Assembly (NCBI RefSeq): GCF_022809315.2
Contig: NZ_JAKZJU020000001.1
Coordinates: 2,145,001 to 2,209,000 of the forward strand
Origin: Mesosutterella faecium
GTDB taxonomy: Bacteria; Pseudomonadota; Gammaproteobacteria; Burkholderiales; Burkholderiaceae_F
Reading direction: 5' to 3'
DNA: 64,000 nt
Shown here: positions 23,512 through 32,585 of the stretch, in pieces
Layout: each line of letters opens with the position of its first letter
Position numbering within the stretch: position 1 is the first letter of the stretch
The notes under the pieces: model-generated
Seen by the model: the letters and a program-made list of their open reading frames with translations, nothing else
Database searches by the model: none
Told to the model about the DNA's origin: nothing
Made by a program: the position numbers and the translations under genes

Positions 23512-24615
23512 ATGCAGAAGAAGTCACTCGTCGCGCTGGGCATCCTCAGCGCCCTGTCCATGGGCGCCTCGGCCGCTCAGGTTCAGCTCTACGGCATCAT
23601 CGACAACAGCCTGGTGTTCGAGTCCGTGAACGCGAAGGACGGCGCGGGCCGCACCAACACCCTCTACATGTCCTCGGGCGAAGAGCTGGGCTCGCGCTGG
23701 GGGCTGCGCGGCTTTGAGGACCTCGGCAACGGCAACCGCGTGGGCTTCGACCTCCAGAGCGGCATCCGCACCGACGACGGCACCTATCAGAGGGGCCGCG
23801 CCTTCGCCCGCGAGGCCTCGATCTACTGGAAGAGCAACTACGGCAAGCTCAGCCTCGGCCGCATGGACGCGATCATCGGCACCCGCACCTCCGCGGGCAA
23901 GATCGCCTTCCTGAGCGCCTGGGGCGACGGCTACGGGCCTTACAACCCGAGCCTTGCCAACGTGATCTCGGAAGCCGATTACGTTGACAACGCCATTTTC
24001 TACGAATCCCCGTCGTTTTCGAACTTCACGCTGCGCCTGCAGTACAGCATGAAGATGGACAGCACCGCCACCGGCACTGAGAACAAGGCGAACTCCAACC
24101 GCTACGCCGGCGCCACCCTCACCTACGACAGCGGGAAGCTGAAGGGCGTGATCGGCTACGACCGCACCTTCTACGGGCACACCGCGGGCGAGGATCCCGA
24201 CGACGGCTACACGGTGACGGCCGGCGGCATGTACGACTTCGGATTCATGGACCTGCACCTCGGCCTGCAGTACTTCGACGAAGTGAAGGCGAGCACGATC
24301 CGCGGCCTCTCCTCCTGGGCCGACGTGCCCGCGAAGGTGAAGGGCTGGGGCGCCACGCTCTCTGCGGGCTTCCCCGTCTGGGGCGGCAAGTTCATCGCCG
24401 CGCTCTCCTACCTGGACGGCGAGAACGCCGACAGCGTGAAGGCTGACACCGACGTGAAGCGCATGGTGGGCGGCGTGGGCTACCAGTATCCGTTCAGCCA
24501 GCGCACGCACATGTACGGCATCCTCGCCGCCGGCCGCGACGAGGTGAAGGTCTCGGGCGACAAGGTGAAGCCCGACTACTACAAGGCTGTGATCGGCATC
24601 CGCCACAGCTTCTGA
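23512..24615 (+). CDS. Outer-membrane trimeric porin (betaproteobacterial porin_4 type)
   Basis: A 367-residue outer-membrane protein. The ATG at 23512 has AAAGGAGAGC upstream and is followed by a Sec signal MQKKSLVALGILSALSMGAS ending at ASA. The mature protein opens with QVQLYGIIDNSLVFE, the classic first strand of Burkholderiales porins. GSRWGLRGFEDLGNGNRVGF and the final strand YYKAVIGIRHSF, ending in Phe, also fit. It forms a 16-strand beta barrel for diffusion of small solutes. It has its own 5' flank, and the respiratory cluster starts 166 bp downstream. Confidence 0.93.
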   Translation: MQKKSLVALGILSALSMGASAAQVQLYGIIDNSLVFESVNAKDGAGRTNTLYMSSGEELGSRWGLRGFEDLGNGNRVGFDLQSGIRTDDGTYQRGRAFAREASIYWKSNYGKLSLGRMDAIIGTRTSAGKIAFLSAWGDGYGPYNPSLANVISEADYVDNAIFYESPSFSNFTLRLQYSMKMDSTATGTENKANSNRYAGATLTYDSGKLKGVIGYDRTFYGHTAGEDPDDGYTVTAGGMYDFGFMDLHLGLQYFDEVKASTIRGLSSWADVPAKVKGWGATLSAGFPVWGGKFIAALSYLDGENADSVKADTDVKRMVGGVGYQYPFSQRTHMYGILAAGRDEVKVSGDKVKPDYYKAVIGIRHSF

Positions 24616-24781
24616 TCCGGCCGGGAAAAGCGGCTCACGGGACCGGCTGATTCCCCGGAAGCCGCCTGAAACGCAAGCAGCAAAACCGGCCCTCTCGCCC
24701 GTTCTCCGGGGAGCGGCCGCCGCCTTTCTGTAAGGCGCGGCCGCGGCAGAGCGGGAGATACAAGAAAAATGGAGACAACCC

Positions 24782-27448
24782 ATGAGAAAACTGGCTCTTT
24801 CTAGACGCAGCTTCATCCAGGCCGCAGCCGGAACCGCCGCCTTAAGCGCGATGCCCGACGGGCTCGTGGCTGAAGCGCAGGCGGCGCAGAAGCAGCACGC
24901 CGCGGCCCGCGACGGCACGAAGATCGTGAAGACCTGCTGCCGCGCCTGCATTCACAACTGCGGCGTGCTCGTGCACGTGCGCAACGGCCGCGTGGTGAAG
25001 ATCGAAGGCAACCCCGAATACGGCATGACCCGCGGGTCCATCTGCCCGAAGGGCCTCACCGGCATCCAGGCCCTCTACAACCCCAACCGCAACAAGTACC
25101 CGATGATCCGCGTGGGCAAGCGCGGAGAAAACCGCTGGAAGCGCGTGTCCTGGAAGGAGGCGATCGACATCCTCGCCAGGAAGCTGATGGAGACCCGCCG
25201 CAAGTACGGCGCGGAGGCCGTCATGTGCACGACGGGCGGCGGCGGCAACCCCGCCTTCCGCTCGATCGCCCGCTTCTGCAACATCTTCGGCACCCCGAAC
25301 TGGTACGAGCCGGGCTGCGCGCAGTGCTACCTGCCGCGCACCCTTGCCTTCGGCATCCAGTACGGCGGCCCCTCGACCTCGATCGCCGACGAGGCGTGCC
25401 TCGACATCTACAACGCAAAAGCGCCCTTCAAGAGCCTCGTCTTCTGGGGCACGGACGTCTCCTGGAGCTGCCCGGCAGGCGGCGGCCAGGCCACGGCCGA
25501 CATGCGCGCCCGCGGCGTGAAGACCGTCTGCGTCGACCCGCGCTTCGTGCCTGAGGCTCAGAAGGCGGACGTGTGGCTGCCGATCCGCCCGGGCACCGAC
25601 GTCGCCCTGATGATGTCCTGGATCAAGTACATCCTCGACCACAACCTCTACGACCACGAGTTCGTCATGAAGTGGACGAACCTGCCCTACCTCGTCAACA
25701 CCAAGACGAAGATGTTCCTGCACGGCAATGACATCGAAAAGGGCGGAAACCCCAAGGACTACGTGGTCTGGGACAAGAAGACGAAGAAGGCCCGCCCCCT
25801 GTCCTACCCCTGGAACAACGCCTACGACGTGGAGTTGGACGGCGAGCACACCGTGAACGGCGTCGCCTGCAAGACGGGCTTCAGGCTCTTGAAAGAGCGC
25901 TGCGCCTCCTGGACGCTCGAGAAGGCCGGCAAGATCTGCTTCCTCGACCCGAAGAAGATCGAAGAGGCGATCAAGATCTACGTGAAGGGCCCGGGCGGCA
26001 TTTCGCTTGGCGTCGCGACCGACCAGTGCCCGAACTCCGTTGAGGCGGCCAAGGGCGTCGTGATCCTCAACTCCATCATGGGCTACGTGGAAAAGCCCGG
26101 CACGCTGATGCAGCGCTTCCCGACCCCGGGCTGCGCCCCGGCCAACTCGCTCGCCCCGCGCGCCACCTTCATGCTGCCCAAGGGCCAGCTCCCCAAGAGG
26201 CTGGGCAGCAACGAGTACAAGGGACTGCTGCAGTGGAGCGCCGGCCACGTCACCTCGTTCCTGAACGCGATCCTCACCGGCAAGCCCTACCAGCCGCGCG
26301 TCTGGATCGAGCGCTCCGGCAACAAGATGGGCGTTCTCGCGAACCCGCAGGCCTGGGTGCCCGCCTTCAAGAAGATGGACTACATGGTGCACATGTACAT
26401 GTACCCCACCTCCTTCACGAACTACTGCGACATGGTGCTGCCGGTGACCGAGTGGCTCGAGACGAACCACATCGTCGAGTGCCTGAACAAGATCTTCGCG
26501 CGCCAGGAGGTGGTGCACCTCTGGGAGACGGTCGACGAGACGCTCATCTGGTCGAAGATCCTGCTGCGCTGCGCCGACCTCGGGCACGAGAACTGCATCA
26601 AGGCAAAAGACCCGAAGATCATGGGCGACGAGCTGCCGCTGTGGAACTCCATGGAGGAGCTGCTCGACGCGAAGCTCAAGAAGCGCGGCCTCACCTGGAA
26701 GAAGCTGCTCGCGCACAACCCCTACACCTGGATGCCGTTCGACAAGTGGAGCGGCTACAGGGTCTACGAGCGCAAGAACCCGAAGACGGGGCTGCCGGTG
26801 GGCTTCCATACGCCTTCGGGCAAGCTCGAGCTCTACGGCGAGGTCTACATCACGCTCGGCCGCACCGGCAAGCCCTACGCCGACCAGCCGCTGCCGCCCG
26901 CCTCGCACGACTACGATCCGCTGCCCTTCTACATGGAGCCCTCGGAGTCGCCGCTGCGCGCCGCCGACAAGGCCTATCCGCTCACGATGACCAACGGGCG
27001 CCTGCCGATCTTCCACCACGGCACGCTGCGCAACACGCCCTGGACGCGCGAGCTCTATCCGGTGCCCGAGATCTGGGTGAACCCGGTCGCAGCGAAGAAG
27101 TACGGCATCAAGCACGGAGGCTGGACCTGGGTCGAGAGCCGCCGCGGCAAGATCCGCGCCGTCGCCCGCGTGACCGAGGGCATTCCCCCGACCACGGTGT
27201 ACATGGAGCGCTTCTGGCTGCCTGAGAACCTGCACAAGAAGACGGGCGGCTGGCAGGAAGTGAACGTGAACTGCCTGTCGAAGAACACCGCGCCCTTCAA
27301 CGAAGTGGTCGGCACCTACACGCTGCGCGGCTATCAGGTCCGCATCTCGCCTGCGAAGAGCGCCCCGGAAGGCGCCTGGACCAAGCCCGAGCAGTTCAAG
27401 GTGTGGCTGCCGCAGCCTTCTGACCCCACCAAGCATCCGGAGTTCTAA
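24782..27448 (+). CDS. Tat-exported molybdopterin oxidoreductase catalytic subunit (DMSO reductase family), substrate unknown
   Basis: An 888-residue enzyme with Tat signal LSRRSFIQAAAGT. An N-terminal [4Fe-4S] motif follows: CRACIHNCG, then CPKG about 30 residues later. The molybdopterin domains include YEPGCAQCYLPR near residue 180, where a Cys could ligate Mo. A C-terminal molydopterin-binding beta barrel (LTMTNGRLPIFHHGTLRNTP) completes the fold. The CxxCxxNCG form resembles the branch containing acetylene hydratase, catechol dehydroxylases and several uncharacterised gut reductases, but polysulfide/thiosulfate reductases are also possible. It heads a co-directional cluster with its Fe-S subunit 3 bp downstream, a membrane anchor and a dedicated chaperone, so it is a quinol-linked periplasmic reductase. 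Start has GGAGACAACC upstream. Confidence 0.88.
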   Translation: MRKLALSRRSFIQAAAGTAALSAMPDGLVAEAQAAQKQHAAARDGTKIVKTCCRACIHNCGVLVHVRNGRVVKIEGNPEYGMTRGSICPKGLTGIQALYNPNRNKYPMIRVGKRGENRWKRVSWKEAIDILARKLMETRRKYGAEAVMCTTGGGGNPAFRSIARFCNIFGTPNWYEPGCAQCYLPRTLAFGIQYGGPSTSIADEACLDIYNAKAPFKSLVFWGTDVSWSCPAGGGQATADMRARGVKTVCVDPRFVPEAQKADVWLPIRPGTDVALMMSWIKYILDHNLYDHEFVMKWTNLPYLVNTKTKMFLHGNDIEKGGNPKDYVVWDKKTKKARPLSYPWNNAYDVELDGEHTVNGVACKTGFRLLKERCASWTLEKAGKICFLDPKKIEEAIKIYVKGPGGISLGVATDQCPNSVEAAKGVVILNSIMGYVEKPGTLMQRFPTPGCAPANSLAPRATFMLPKGQLPKRLGSNEYKGLLQWSAGHVTSFLNAILTGKPYQPRVWIERSGNKMGVLANPQAWVPAFKKMDYMVHMYMYPTSFTNYCDMVLPVTEWLETNHIVECLNKIFARQEVVHLWETVDETLIWSKILLRCADLGHENCIKAKDPKIMGDELPLWNSMEELLDAKLKKRGLTWKKLLAHNPYTWMPFDKWSGYRVYERKNPKTGLPVGFHTPSGKLELYGEVYITLGRTGKPYADQPLPPASHDYDPLPFYMEPSESPLRAADKAYPLTMTNGRLPIFHHGTLRNTPWTRELYPVPEIWVNPVAAKKYGIKHGGWTWVESRRGKIRAVARVTEGIPPTTVYMERFWLPENLHKKTGGWQEVNVNCLSKNTAPFNEVVGTYTLRGYQVRISPAKSAPEGAWTKPEQFKVWLPQPSDPTKHPEF

Positions 27449-27451
27449 ACC

Positions 27452-28045
27452 ATGGCACAGAAAACATTAGTCATCGACCTCGACCGCTGCACGGGCTGCC
27501 ATGCCTGCGAAATCGCCTGCAAGCAGGAAAACAACGTCCCGCTCGGCATGTACTACAACAAGGTGCTCGCCATCGGCCCGATGGGCAAGTATCCGAACAT
27601 CCACCAGTACTACCTGCCCGCGGTCTGCCAGGTCTGCAAGGACGCGCCCTGCGTGAAGGTCTGCCCGACGGGGGCCTCGTACCGCACCGCCGACGGCCAG
27701 ATCATGATCAACAAGGAGAAGTGCATCGGCTGCAAGCGCTGCATGGCCGCCTGCCCGTACGGCGCGCGCACCTTCAACGCCGAAAAGAAGGTGGTGGAGA
27801 AGTGCACGCTGTGCGACCACCTCCAGGCGATCGGCGAAAAGCCCGCCTGCGTGAAGGCCTGCTGCGCCCACGCCCGCTTCTTCGGCGATCTTGACGACCC
27901 GAACAGCGACGTCTCCAGGGCGATCCGGCACGCCGGCGCCGAGAACGTGCACAGCCTGCCTGACTTCGGCAACAAGCCCACGGTCCGCTACATTCTGCAC
28001 AAGAAGACGGCGACGTGGCAGAAAAATCCGCCTAAGATGAGCTAA
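27452..28045 (+). CDS. Four-cluster Fe-S electron-transfer subunit (DmsB/PhsB type)
   Basis: A 197-residue ferredoxin-type subunit with four cysteine groups: CTGCHACEIAC, CQVCKDAPCVKVC, CIGCKRCMAAC and CTLCDHLQAIGEKPACVKAC. This pattern is standard for DmsB/PhsB/NrfC proteins that carry electrons from the membrane anchor to the molybdenum subunit. It has no signal and would be co-exported with the Tat-bearing catalytic subunit. The gene begins 3 bp after the catalytic subunit's stop and precedes the anchor by 30 bp. Confidence 0.93.
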   Translation: MAQKTLVIDLDRCTGCHACEIACKQENNVPLGMYYNKVLAIGPMGKYPNIHQYYLPAVCQVCKDAPCVKVCPTGASYRTADGQIMINKEKCIGCKRCMAACPYGARTFNAEKKVVEKCTLCDHLQAIGEKPACVKACCAHARFFGDLDDPNSDVSRAIRHAGAENVHSLPDFGNKPTVRYILHKKTATWQKNPPKMS

Positions 28046-28075
28046 TAAAGCGGCGAAAAAAAGAGGCTGAACACT

Positions 28076-28900
28076 ATGGGAAACGAATGGGCCATGATGC
28101 TGTTTACCTCGCTCGTGTGTCTCTCGGCGGGGCTCTCCGTAGTCACCGCGCTGGGCGAGTGGAGGGACTATCCCCTCGCGCCGCTCGTGCGCACGGGCGA
28201 GGCCGCGGCAGCGCTTCTCGCCCTGGGGTTCCTCTCCATTTTGTTCAGCCTCGGACGTCCCCAGCTCTTCATCGGGATGCTGGGCAACGCCGCCTCCTCA
28301 TTTTTTCCGGTCGCAGTCCTGATGGCGCTCGCCTTCGCGGCGCTCTTCGGGTTCTGCGCGGCGCACTACCGGGGGGCCGAGTTCTCGACCACCCGGGGGT
28401 TCGCGCTCGCCGCGGGGATTTGCTCTTCTCTCCTGGTCCTCGCGGCGGGCCGGACCATGGTGATGCCGTGGCGCGAGGCCTGGAACACGCCGATCATACC
28501 GGCGGCGTTCCTCGCCTGGGCCTTCGCCTGCTGCTGCTACGCGGCGCAGGCCCTTTCCGCAGTCACTGGGCGGAGCGCGCGCCTCGGGCGCGCGTCCCGC
28601 TTTGCATGGGCGGTGCCGGCCGTGCTTGTCGCGGCCTACATCGCCTTCCTTTTCACGAGCGAGGCGCTCCGCGAGGATGAGACCGCCTGGGAGCCCCTCA
28701 CAGGGAGCCTCGCCCCCATTTTCTGGCTGGGAGTCGCGGGAGCAGGCATCGTGCTGCCCGCCGTCCTCACCTGGCGCGGCAAAGGCTCCGCGCGCGCCTG
28801 CCTTGCCGCGATGATCCTCACCGTCGCGGGAGCGGCGGCCTTCCACATGGTCGTCTGGCAGCTCGGGATGCCCTCCTGGGACTTCTTCTCAGCCTCTTGA
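28076..28900 (+). CDS. DmsC-like membrane anchor / quinol oxidase subunit
   Basis: A 274-residue protein with about eight hydrophobic helices, starting MGNEWAMMLFTSLVCLSAGL. Composition, helix count and position behind a four-cluster ferredoxin match DmsC anchors, which oxidise menaquinol and hold the catalytic pair at the membrane. The conserved early region GEWRDYPLAPLVRTGE and SLGRPQLFIGMLGNAASS is typical of the family. No haem-binding His pairs of the NrfD/PsrC kind are apparent. Confidence 0.85.
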   Translation: MGNEWAMMLFTSLVCLSAGLSVVTALGEWRDYPLAPLVRTGEAAAALLALGFLSILFSLGRPQLFIGMLGNAASSFFPVAVLMALAFAALFGFCAAHYRGAEFSTTRGFALAAGICSSLLVLAAGRTMVMPWREAWNTPIIPAAFLAWAFACCCYAAQALSAVTGRSARLGRASRFAWAVPAVLVAAYIAFLFTSEALREDETAWEPLTGSLAPIFWLGVAGAGIVLPAVLTWRGKGSARACLAAMILTVAGAAAFHMVVWQLGMPSWDFFSAS

Positions 28901-28928
28901 AACACAATTCACCGGGAGTTCTGCACAG

Positions 28929-29576
28929 ATGGATCCGATTGCCGAAAACATGAAAAGCCGCGAGGACATGTACCGCCTCCTCGGGCGCTTCTACTACAAG
29001 GAGGCCGACGCGGACTTCATCAGGCAGCTGCGGGGCCTGAGCTTCAGCCAGACCGGCAGCCCCTCCTTTGACGAGGGCGCGAAGCTGCTCGCCTCGGCCG
29101 TGTCCGCCATCGACCCCGAGGGGAACCTGGACGGCCTCGCCGCGGACTACGCCCGGATCTTCCTCGGAGCGGGAGTGGTCGACGAGGTGTCGGCCTTCCC
29201 CTTCGAGTCCGTCTACACGAGCCCGAAGCACCTGGTCGCGCAGGACGCCTACGAGGAGGTCTACAAGATCTTTGAGAAGGCGGGGCTCGCGAAGGCCGAC
29301 CGCGACCTGCTGGAGGACCACGCCGCGCTGGAGCTCGCCTACATGGCGCGCCTTTGCGCGAAGGCGCGCGAAAGCGCCGAAAAAAAGGATGAGAAAGGCC
29401 TCGACGCGGCGGTCGAGGAGCAGGCCGAATTCCTGCAGAAGCACATCCTCAACTGGATGCCGGGCTTCTGCGCGGACATCCGCAGATGCCCCGGGGGAGA
29501 CTTCTACAAGGCGGCCTCCCTTCTGACCGAGGGGTTCCTGGGGCTTGAGAAGGAGGGACTTGAGGAGAGCGCCTGA
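28929..29576 (+). CDS. TorD/DmsD-family redox enzyme maturation chaperone
   Basis: A 215-residue all-helical protein. REDMYRLLGRFYYKEADADF at the start, the central ADYARIFLGAG, and PFESVYTSPKHLVAQDAYEE fit the TorD/DmsD family. Such chaperones bind the Tat signal of a molybdoenzyme and help cofactor insertion before export. Its place 28 bp behind the anchor gene shows it serves the 888-residue catalytic subunit. Confidence 0.88.
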   Translation: MDPIAENMKSREDMYRLLGRFYYKEADADFIRQLRGLSFSQTGSPSFDEGAKLLASAVSAIDPEGNLDGLAADYARIFLGAGVVDEVSAFPFESVYTSPKHLVAQDAYEEVYKIFEKAGLAKADRDLLEDHAALELAYMARLCAKARESAEKKDEKGLDAAVEEQAEFLQKHILNWMPGFCADIRRCPGGDFYKAASLLTEGFLGLEKEGLEESA

Positions 29577-29689
29577 AACACCCAAAAAAAACAGCGAACG
29601 CATGCTTCGGGAGCCGGCCCCTAAAAAACAAAACAACTTCGGGCGCCGGCCCCTCTCGCATCTTCACCTGAATACGGGAGCGAGGAAAA

Positions 29690-30337
29690 GTGGCAGACAA
29701 GGAGACGACAAAGACAAGGGCGGGCGGCCCGGCCCTGAGCCGCCGTGAGGCCCTCGCGGCGGCCGGCGGCATCGCCGGCATGCTCGCGCTCGGGGGCGCC
29801 GCGGCCTGCACCGAGGGCAGACCCCTGGTGCGGCCGCCGGGAGCGGCGCGCGAGAAGGACTTTCTCGCGCTTTGCATCAAATGCGACCGCTGCACGAGCG
29901 CCTGCCCGCTGCACGCGATCGGCCCGGCCTCCATCACGGACGGGTTCGTGCAGATGCGGACCCCCAGGATGGACTTTCACCACGGCTGGTGCAACTTCTG
30001 CATGAAGTGCACCGAGGCCTGCCCCACCGGGGCGCTCGAGCCCCTTGCGGAGCCCGGGCCCTTCGATCACCCGAAGGCGATCGGAACGGCCGAAATCACC
30101 AGGAACTGCATCGCGCTTGCCAGGGGCGGCTGCACCAAGTGCTACGAGGCCTGCAACGAGGGCGCGATCACCCTGAACGACGACAACGTGCCGGTGGTCG
30201 ACCCGGAGCTCTGCACGGGCTGCGGGCTCTGCGTGCTGGTGTGCCCCGCCAACGTCCTCGGCTCCTTCTCGGGCTCGAGCGAGCGCGGGGTCGAGATCCG
30301 CCCTCCGAAGGGAAAGAAGGGAGGGGCTGACAAATGA
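29690..30337 (+). CDS. NapG-like Tat-exported ferredoxin
   Basis: A 215-residue protein starting at GTG (GAGGAAAA upstream). The Tat motif SRREALAAAGG is followed by four Fe-S cysteine groups: CIKCDRCTSAC, CNFCMKCTEAC, the split CTKCYEAC with an upstream Cys, and CTGCGLCVLVC. This is the layout of NapG/MauM, which works with NapH as a quinol dehydrogenase passing electrons to periplasmic reductases. Its stop overlaps the start of the NapH-like fusion gene by 4 bp, indicating coupled translation. Confidence 0.9.
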   Translation: MADKETTKTRAGGPALSRREALAAAGGIAGMLALGGAAACTEGRPLVRPPGAAREKDFLALCIKCDRCTSACPLHAIGPASITDGFVQMRTPRMDFHHGWCNFCMKCTEACPTGALEPLAEPGPFDHPKAIGTAEITRNCIALARGGCTKCYEACNEGAITLNDDNVPVVDPELCTGCGLCVLVCPANVLGSFSGSSERGVEIRPPKGKKGGADK

Positions 30338-32538
30338 AAATCAGGAAAATCTCCCGGCTGCGCTGGTTCACGGCGCTCGCCTTCATCGTCCTCGCGGCCG
30401 CCGGCATGGCCTGGCACACCGGCTGGGGGACGCTCTCGTCCTTCGGCTGGAAGTCGATCGCCGCGGTCTGCCCGCTGGGCGGGCTCGAAACCCTGATCGC
30501 GGGGCACTCGCTCACGCTGCGGGCCGCGGTGGGCCTCGTGATCGTGCTCGCGCTGGTCGCGCTCTTCGGCCGCATCTTCTGCGGCTGGATGTGCCCGACC
30601 CCGCTCATCCGCAAAACCTTCGGCGCAAAGGACGACCGCCTCCCGCGCCGGGAAGGCGCGGGGCGCGTGATCCCCATCTATCCGGAAAAGGCGGCCGCGA
30701 AGGCTTCTTCCCGCATCCCGAAGAACACGCCCCTTTACATCCTCGTGGGCGCCCTGGGCTCGACCGCGGTCTTCGGCTTCCCGGTCTTCTGCCTCATCTG
30801 CCCGGTGGGGCTCACCTTCGGCGTGGTGATCGGCGCCTGGAGGCTCTTCCAGTTCAATATCGGCGACTGGTCGATCCTGCTTTTCGTCGCGCTGCTCGCC
30901 CTTGAGCTTTTCGCTCTGCGGCGCTGGTGCGCGTCCTTCTGCCCGCTGGGGGCGCTGATGTCGCTGCTCTCGCGCGCGAACCGCACGTTCAGGCCCGTGA
31001 TCGACGAGTCGAAATGCCTGCGGGCCAAGGGTCTCGACTGCAACGTCTGCCGCAGCGCCTGCCCCGAGGGCATCGACCTCACGAAGCCCGCGACGGCCGA
31101 GGAGCTCGCGCGCTGCACGAAGTGCCACGCCTGCTCGGACGCCTGCGCCGAAGGGGCGATCAGCTTCCCGCTCTTTTCGAGGGCCGGGGCCTGCGCCTCA
31201 GGCCTGAAGCCCGCGGCGGCGGCCGCAGCCCCCGCGGCCCCCGCCCCGGCCGCTCCGGCCCCGGAGGCTGCCGCCTCCCAGGCAAAGGAAGAGCCGCAGC
31301 GGCCCTTCGCGCTCAAGGAAGCGCTCCTTGAGAGCCGCCGCTGCATCATGTGCGGCGAGTGCGAGCGGGTCTGCCCGATGGGCAACCCGATCCCCGAGTG
31401 GATGGAGAAGCTGCGCGAGGGGCGTCCCCGCGAGGCCGCAAGGCTCATGCTGGGCCCGGGCTCGATGCCCGAGATCTGCTCGCGGGTCTGCCCGACCGAG
31501 CGGCTTTGCGAGCGCTCGTGCTCGCGCGCCGAGCACGGGGACGCGATCCAGATCCACTTGATCGAGCGCGCCGTCGCCGATGCGGCCTTGAAGCGCGGGG
31601 ATCTGCCGCGGCGCATCAGAAAGAACGGACGGCGCGCGGCCGTGGTCGGGGCGGGCCCCGCGGGCCTTGCCTGCGCGGACGTGCTCGCGCACGCGGGCTT
31701 TGCCGTCACGGTCTACGACAAGAACGCGCAGTGCGGCGGGCTGCTCTTCTACGGCATTCCCGCCTTCAAGCTGGAGCGCGGCCTCGTGCTCGCGAGGCGC
31801 CGCGCGCTCGAGGCCCTGGGGGTTGTCTTCAGGCTCGGAACCGCGGTTGGAAAGGACGTTGGCTGGAAGAAGCTGCTCGATGAAAACGACGCGGTCTTTG
31901 CGGCCTGCGGAGCCGAAAAGAGCGTCGCGCTTGACGTCCCGAACGCGGGGGCCGAGGGCGTGAGCCCCGCGATCGGGTTCCTGCGCGAGGCGGCGAGGGC
32001 CGCCGCGGAAGAGCCCGGAGCGAAGGCTCCCCTCTGCCGCGGCCTGCGCGTCCTCGTCCTCGGAGGCGGCGACACGGCGGTCGACTGCGCCGAGAGGGCG
32101 CTGGAACTCGGCGCCGCCTCGGTCACCCTCGCCTACCGCGGGGAAGAGACGAAGATGCGCGCCTCGCGCTCAGGCGTCCTGAGGCTCAAAGAGCGCGGCG
32201 TGAAGTTCCTCTTTGGCGCCTCGCCCGCCGCGGTTCTCGCGCCTGAGGGGCGCGCGGCCGGAGTATCCTTCGCCGACAGGCGCGAAGAGCCGGCCGACCT
32301 CGTCCTTGCCGCCTTCGGCTTCAGGGCGGCGCCCGTTCCGGAGCTTCAGGCGCTGGGCGCCCGCTTCGACGCGAGGGGCCGGCTCGTGACCGGCAGGGAC
32401 AGCGCCCGCACCGATATTTCCAGGCTCTACGCCGGAGGCGACGCCGTGCGCGGCGCCGCGCTCGTGGTCGAGGCCGTCTCGGACGGCCGCCGCGCGGGGC
32501 TTGAGATCGAGCGCGACCTCGGAAAGAGCCGCCCCTGA
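30334..32538 (+). CDS. NapH-GltD fusion: membrane ferredoxin joined to a cytoplasmic NAD(P)H:acceptor flavoprotein
   Basis: A 734-residue fusion. Residues 1-288 are NapH-like: four membrane helices, GRIFCGWMCPTPL, CLICPVGL and RRWCASFCPLGALMS, then two cytoplasmic ferredoxin motifs (CNVCRSACPEG, CTKCHACSDAC). An Ala/Pro-rich linker follows at about 289-325. Residues 326-734 are a GltD-like unit, with CIMCGECERVC and CSRVCPTERLCERSC clusters, an FAD motif AAVVGAGPAGLACAD near 439, and an NAD(P) motif VLVLGGGDTAVDCAER. The C-terminal unit lacks its usual GltB partner. Architecture suggests that NAD(P)H electrons pass through Fe-S clusters to the membrane part, and then to quinone or NapG. The direction could be reversed. 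Overlaps the NapG-like gene by 4 bp. Confidence 0.88.
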   Translation: MKIRKISRLRWFTALAFIVLAAAGMAWHTGWGTLSSFGWKSIAAVCPLGGLETLIAGHSLTLRAAVGLVIVLALVALFGRIFCGWMCPTPLIRKTFGAKDDRLPRREGAGRVIPIYPEKAAAKASSRIPKNTPLYILVGALGSTAVFGFPVFCLICPVGLTFGVVIGAWRLFQFNIGDWSILLFVALLALELFALRRWCASFCPLGALMSLLSRANRTFRPVIDESKCLRAKGLDCNVCRSACPEGIDLTKPATAEELARCTKCHACSDACAEGAISFPLFSRAGACASGLKPAAAAAAPAAPAPAAPAPEAAASQAKEEPQRPFALKEALLESRRCIMCGECERVCPMGNPIPEWMEKLREGRPREAARLMLGPGSMPEICSRVCPTERLCERSCSRAEHGDAIQIHLIERAVADAALKRGDLPRRIRKNGRRAAVVGAGPAGLACADVLAHAGFAVTVYDKNAQCGGLLFYGIPAFKLERGLVLARRRALEALGVVFRLGTAVGKDVGWKKLLDENDAVFAACGAEKSVALDVPNAGAEGVSPAIGFLREAARAAAEEPGAKAPLCRGLRVLVLGGGDTAVDCAERALELGAASVTLAYRGEETKMRASRSGVLRLKERGVKFLFGASPAAVLAPEGRAAGVSFADRREEPADLVLAAFGFRAAPVPELQALGARFDARGRLVTGRDSARTDISRLYAGGDAVRGAALVVEAVSDGRRAGLEIERDLGKSRP

Positions 32539-32585
32539 CGAGCCTTGAGGCATAGAAAAAAACAGGAGACAAAGAGGCTTCAAAG

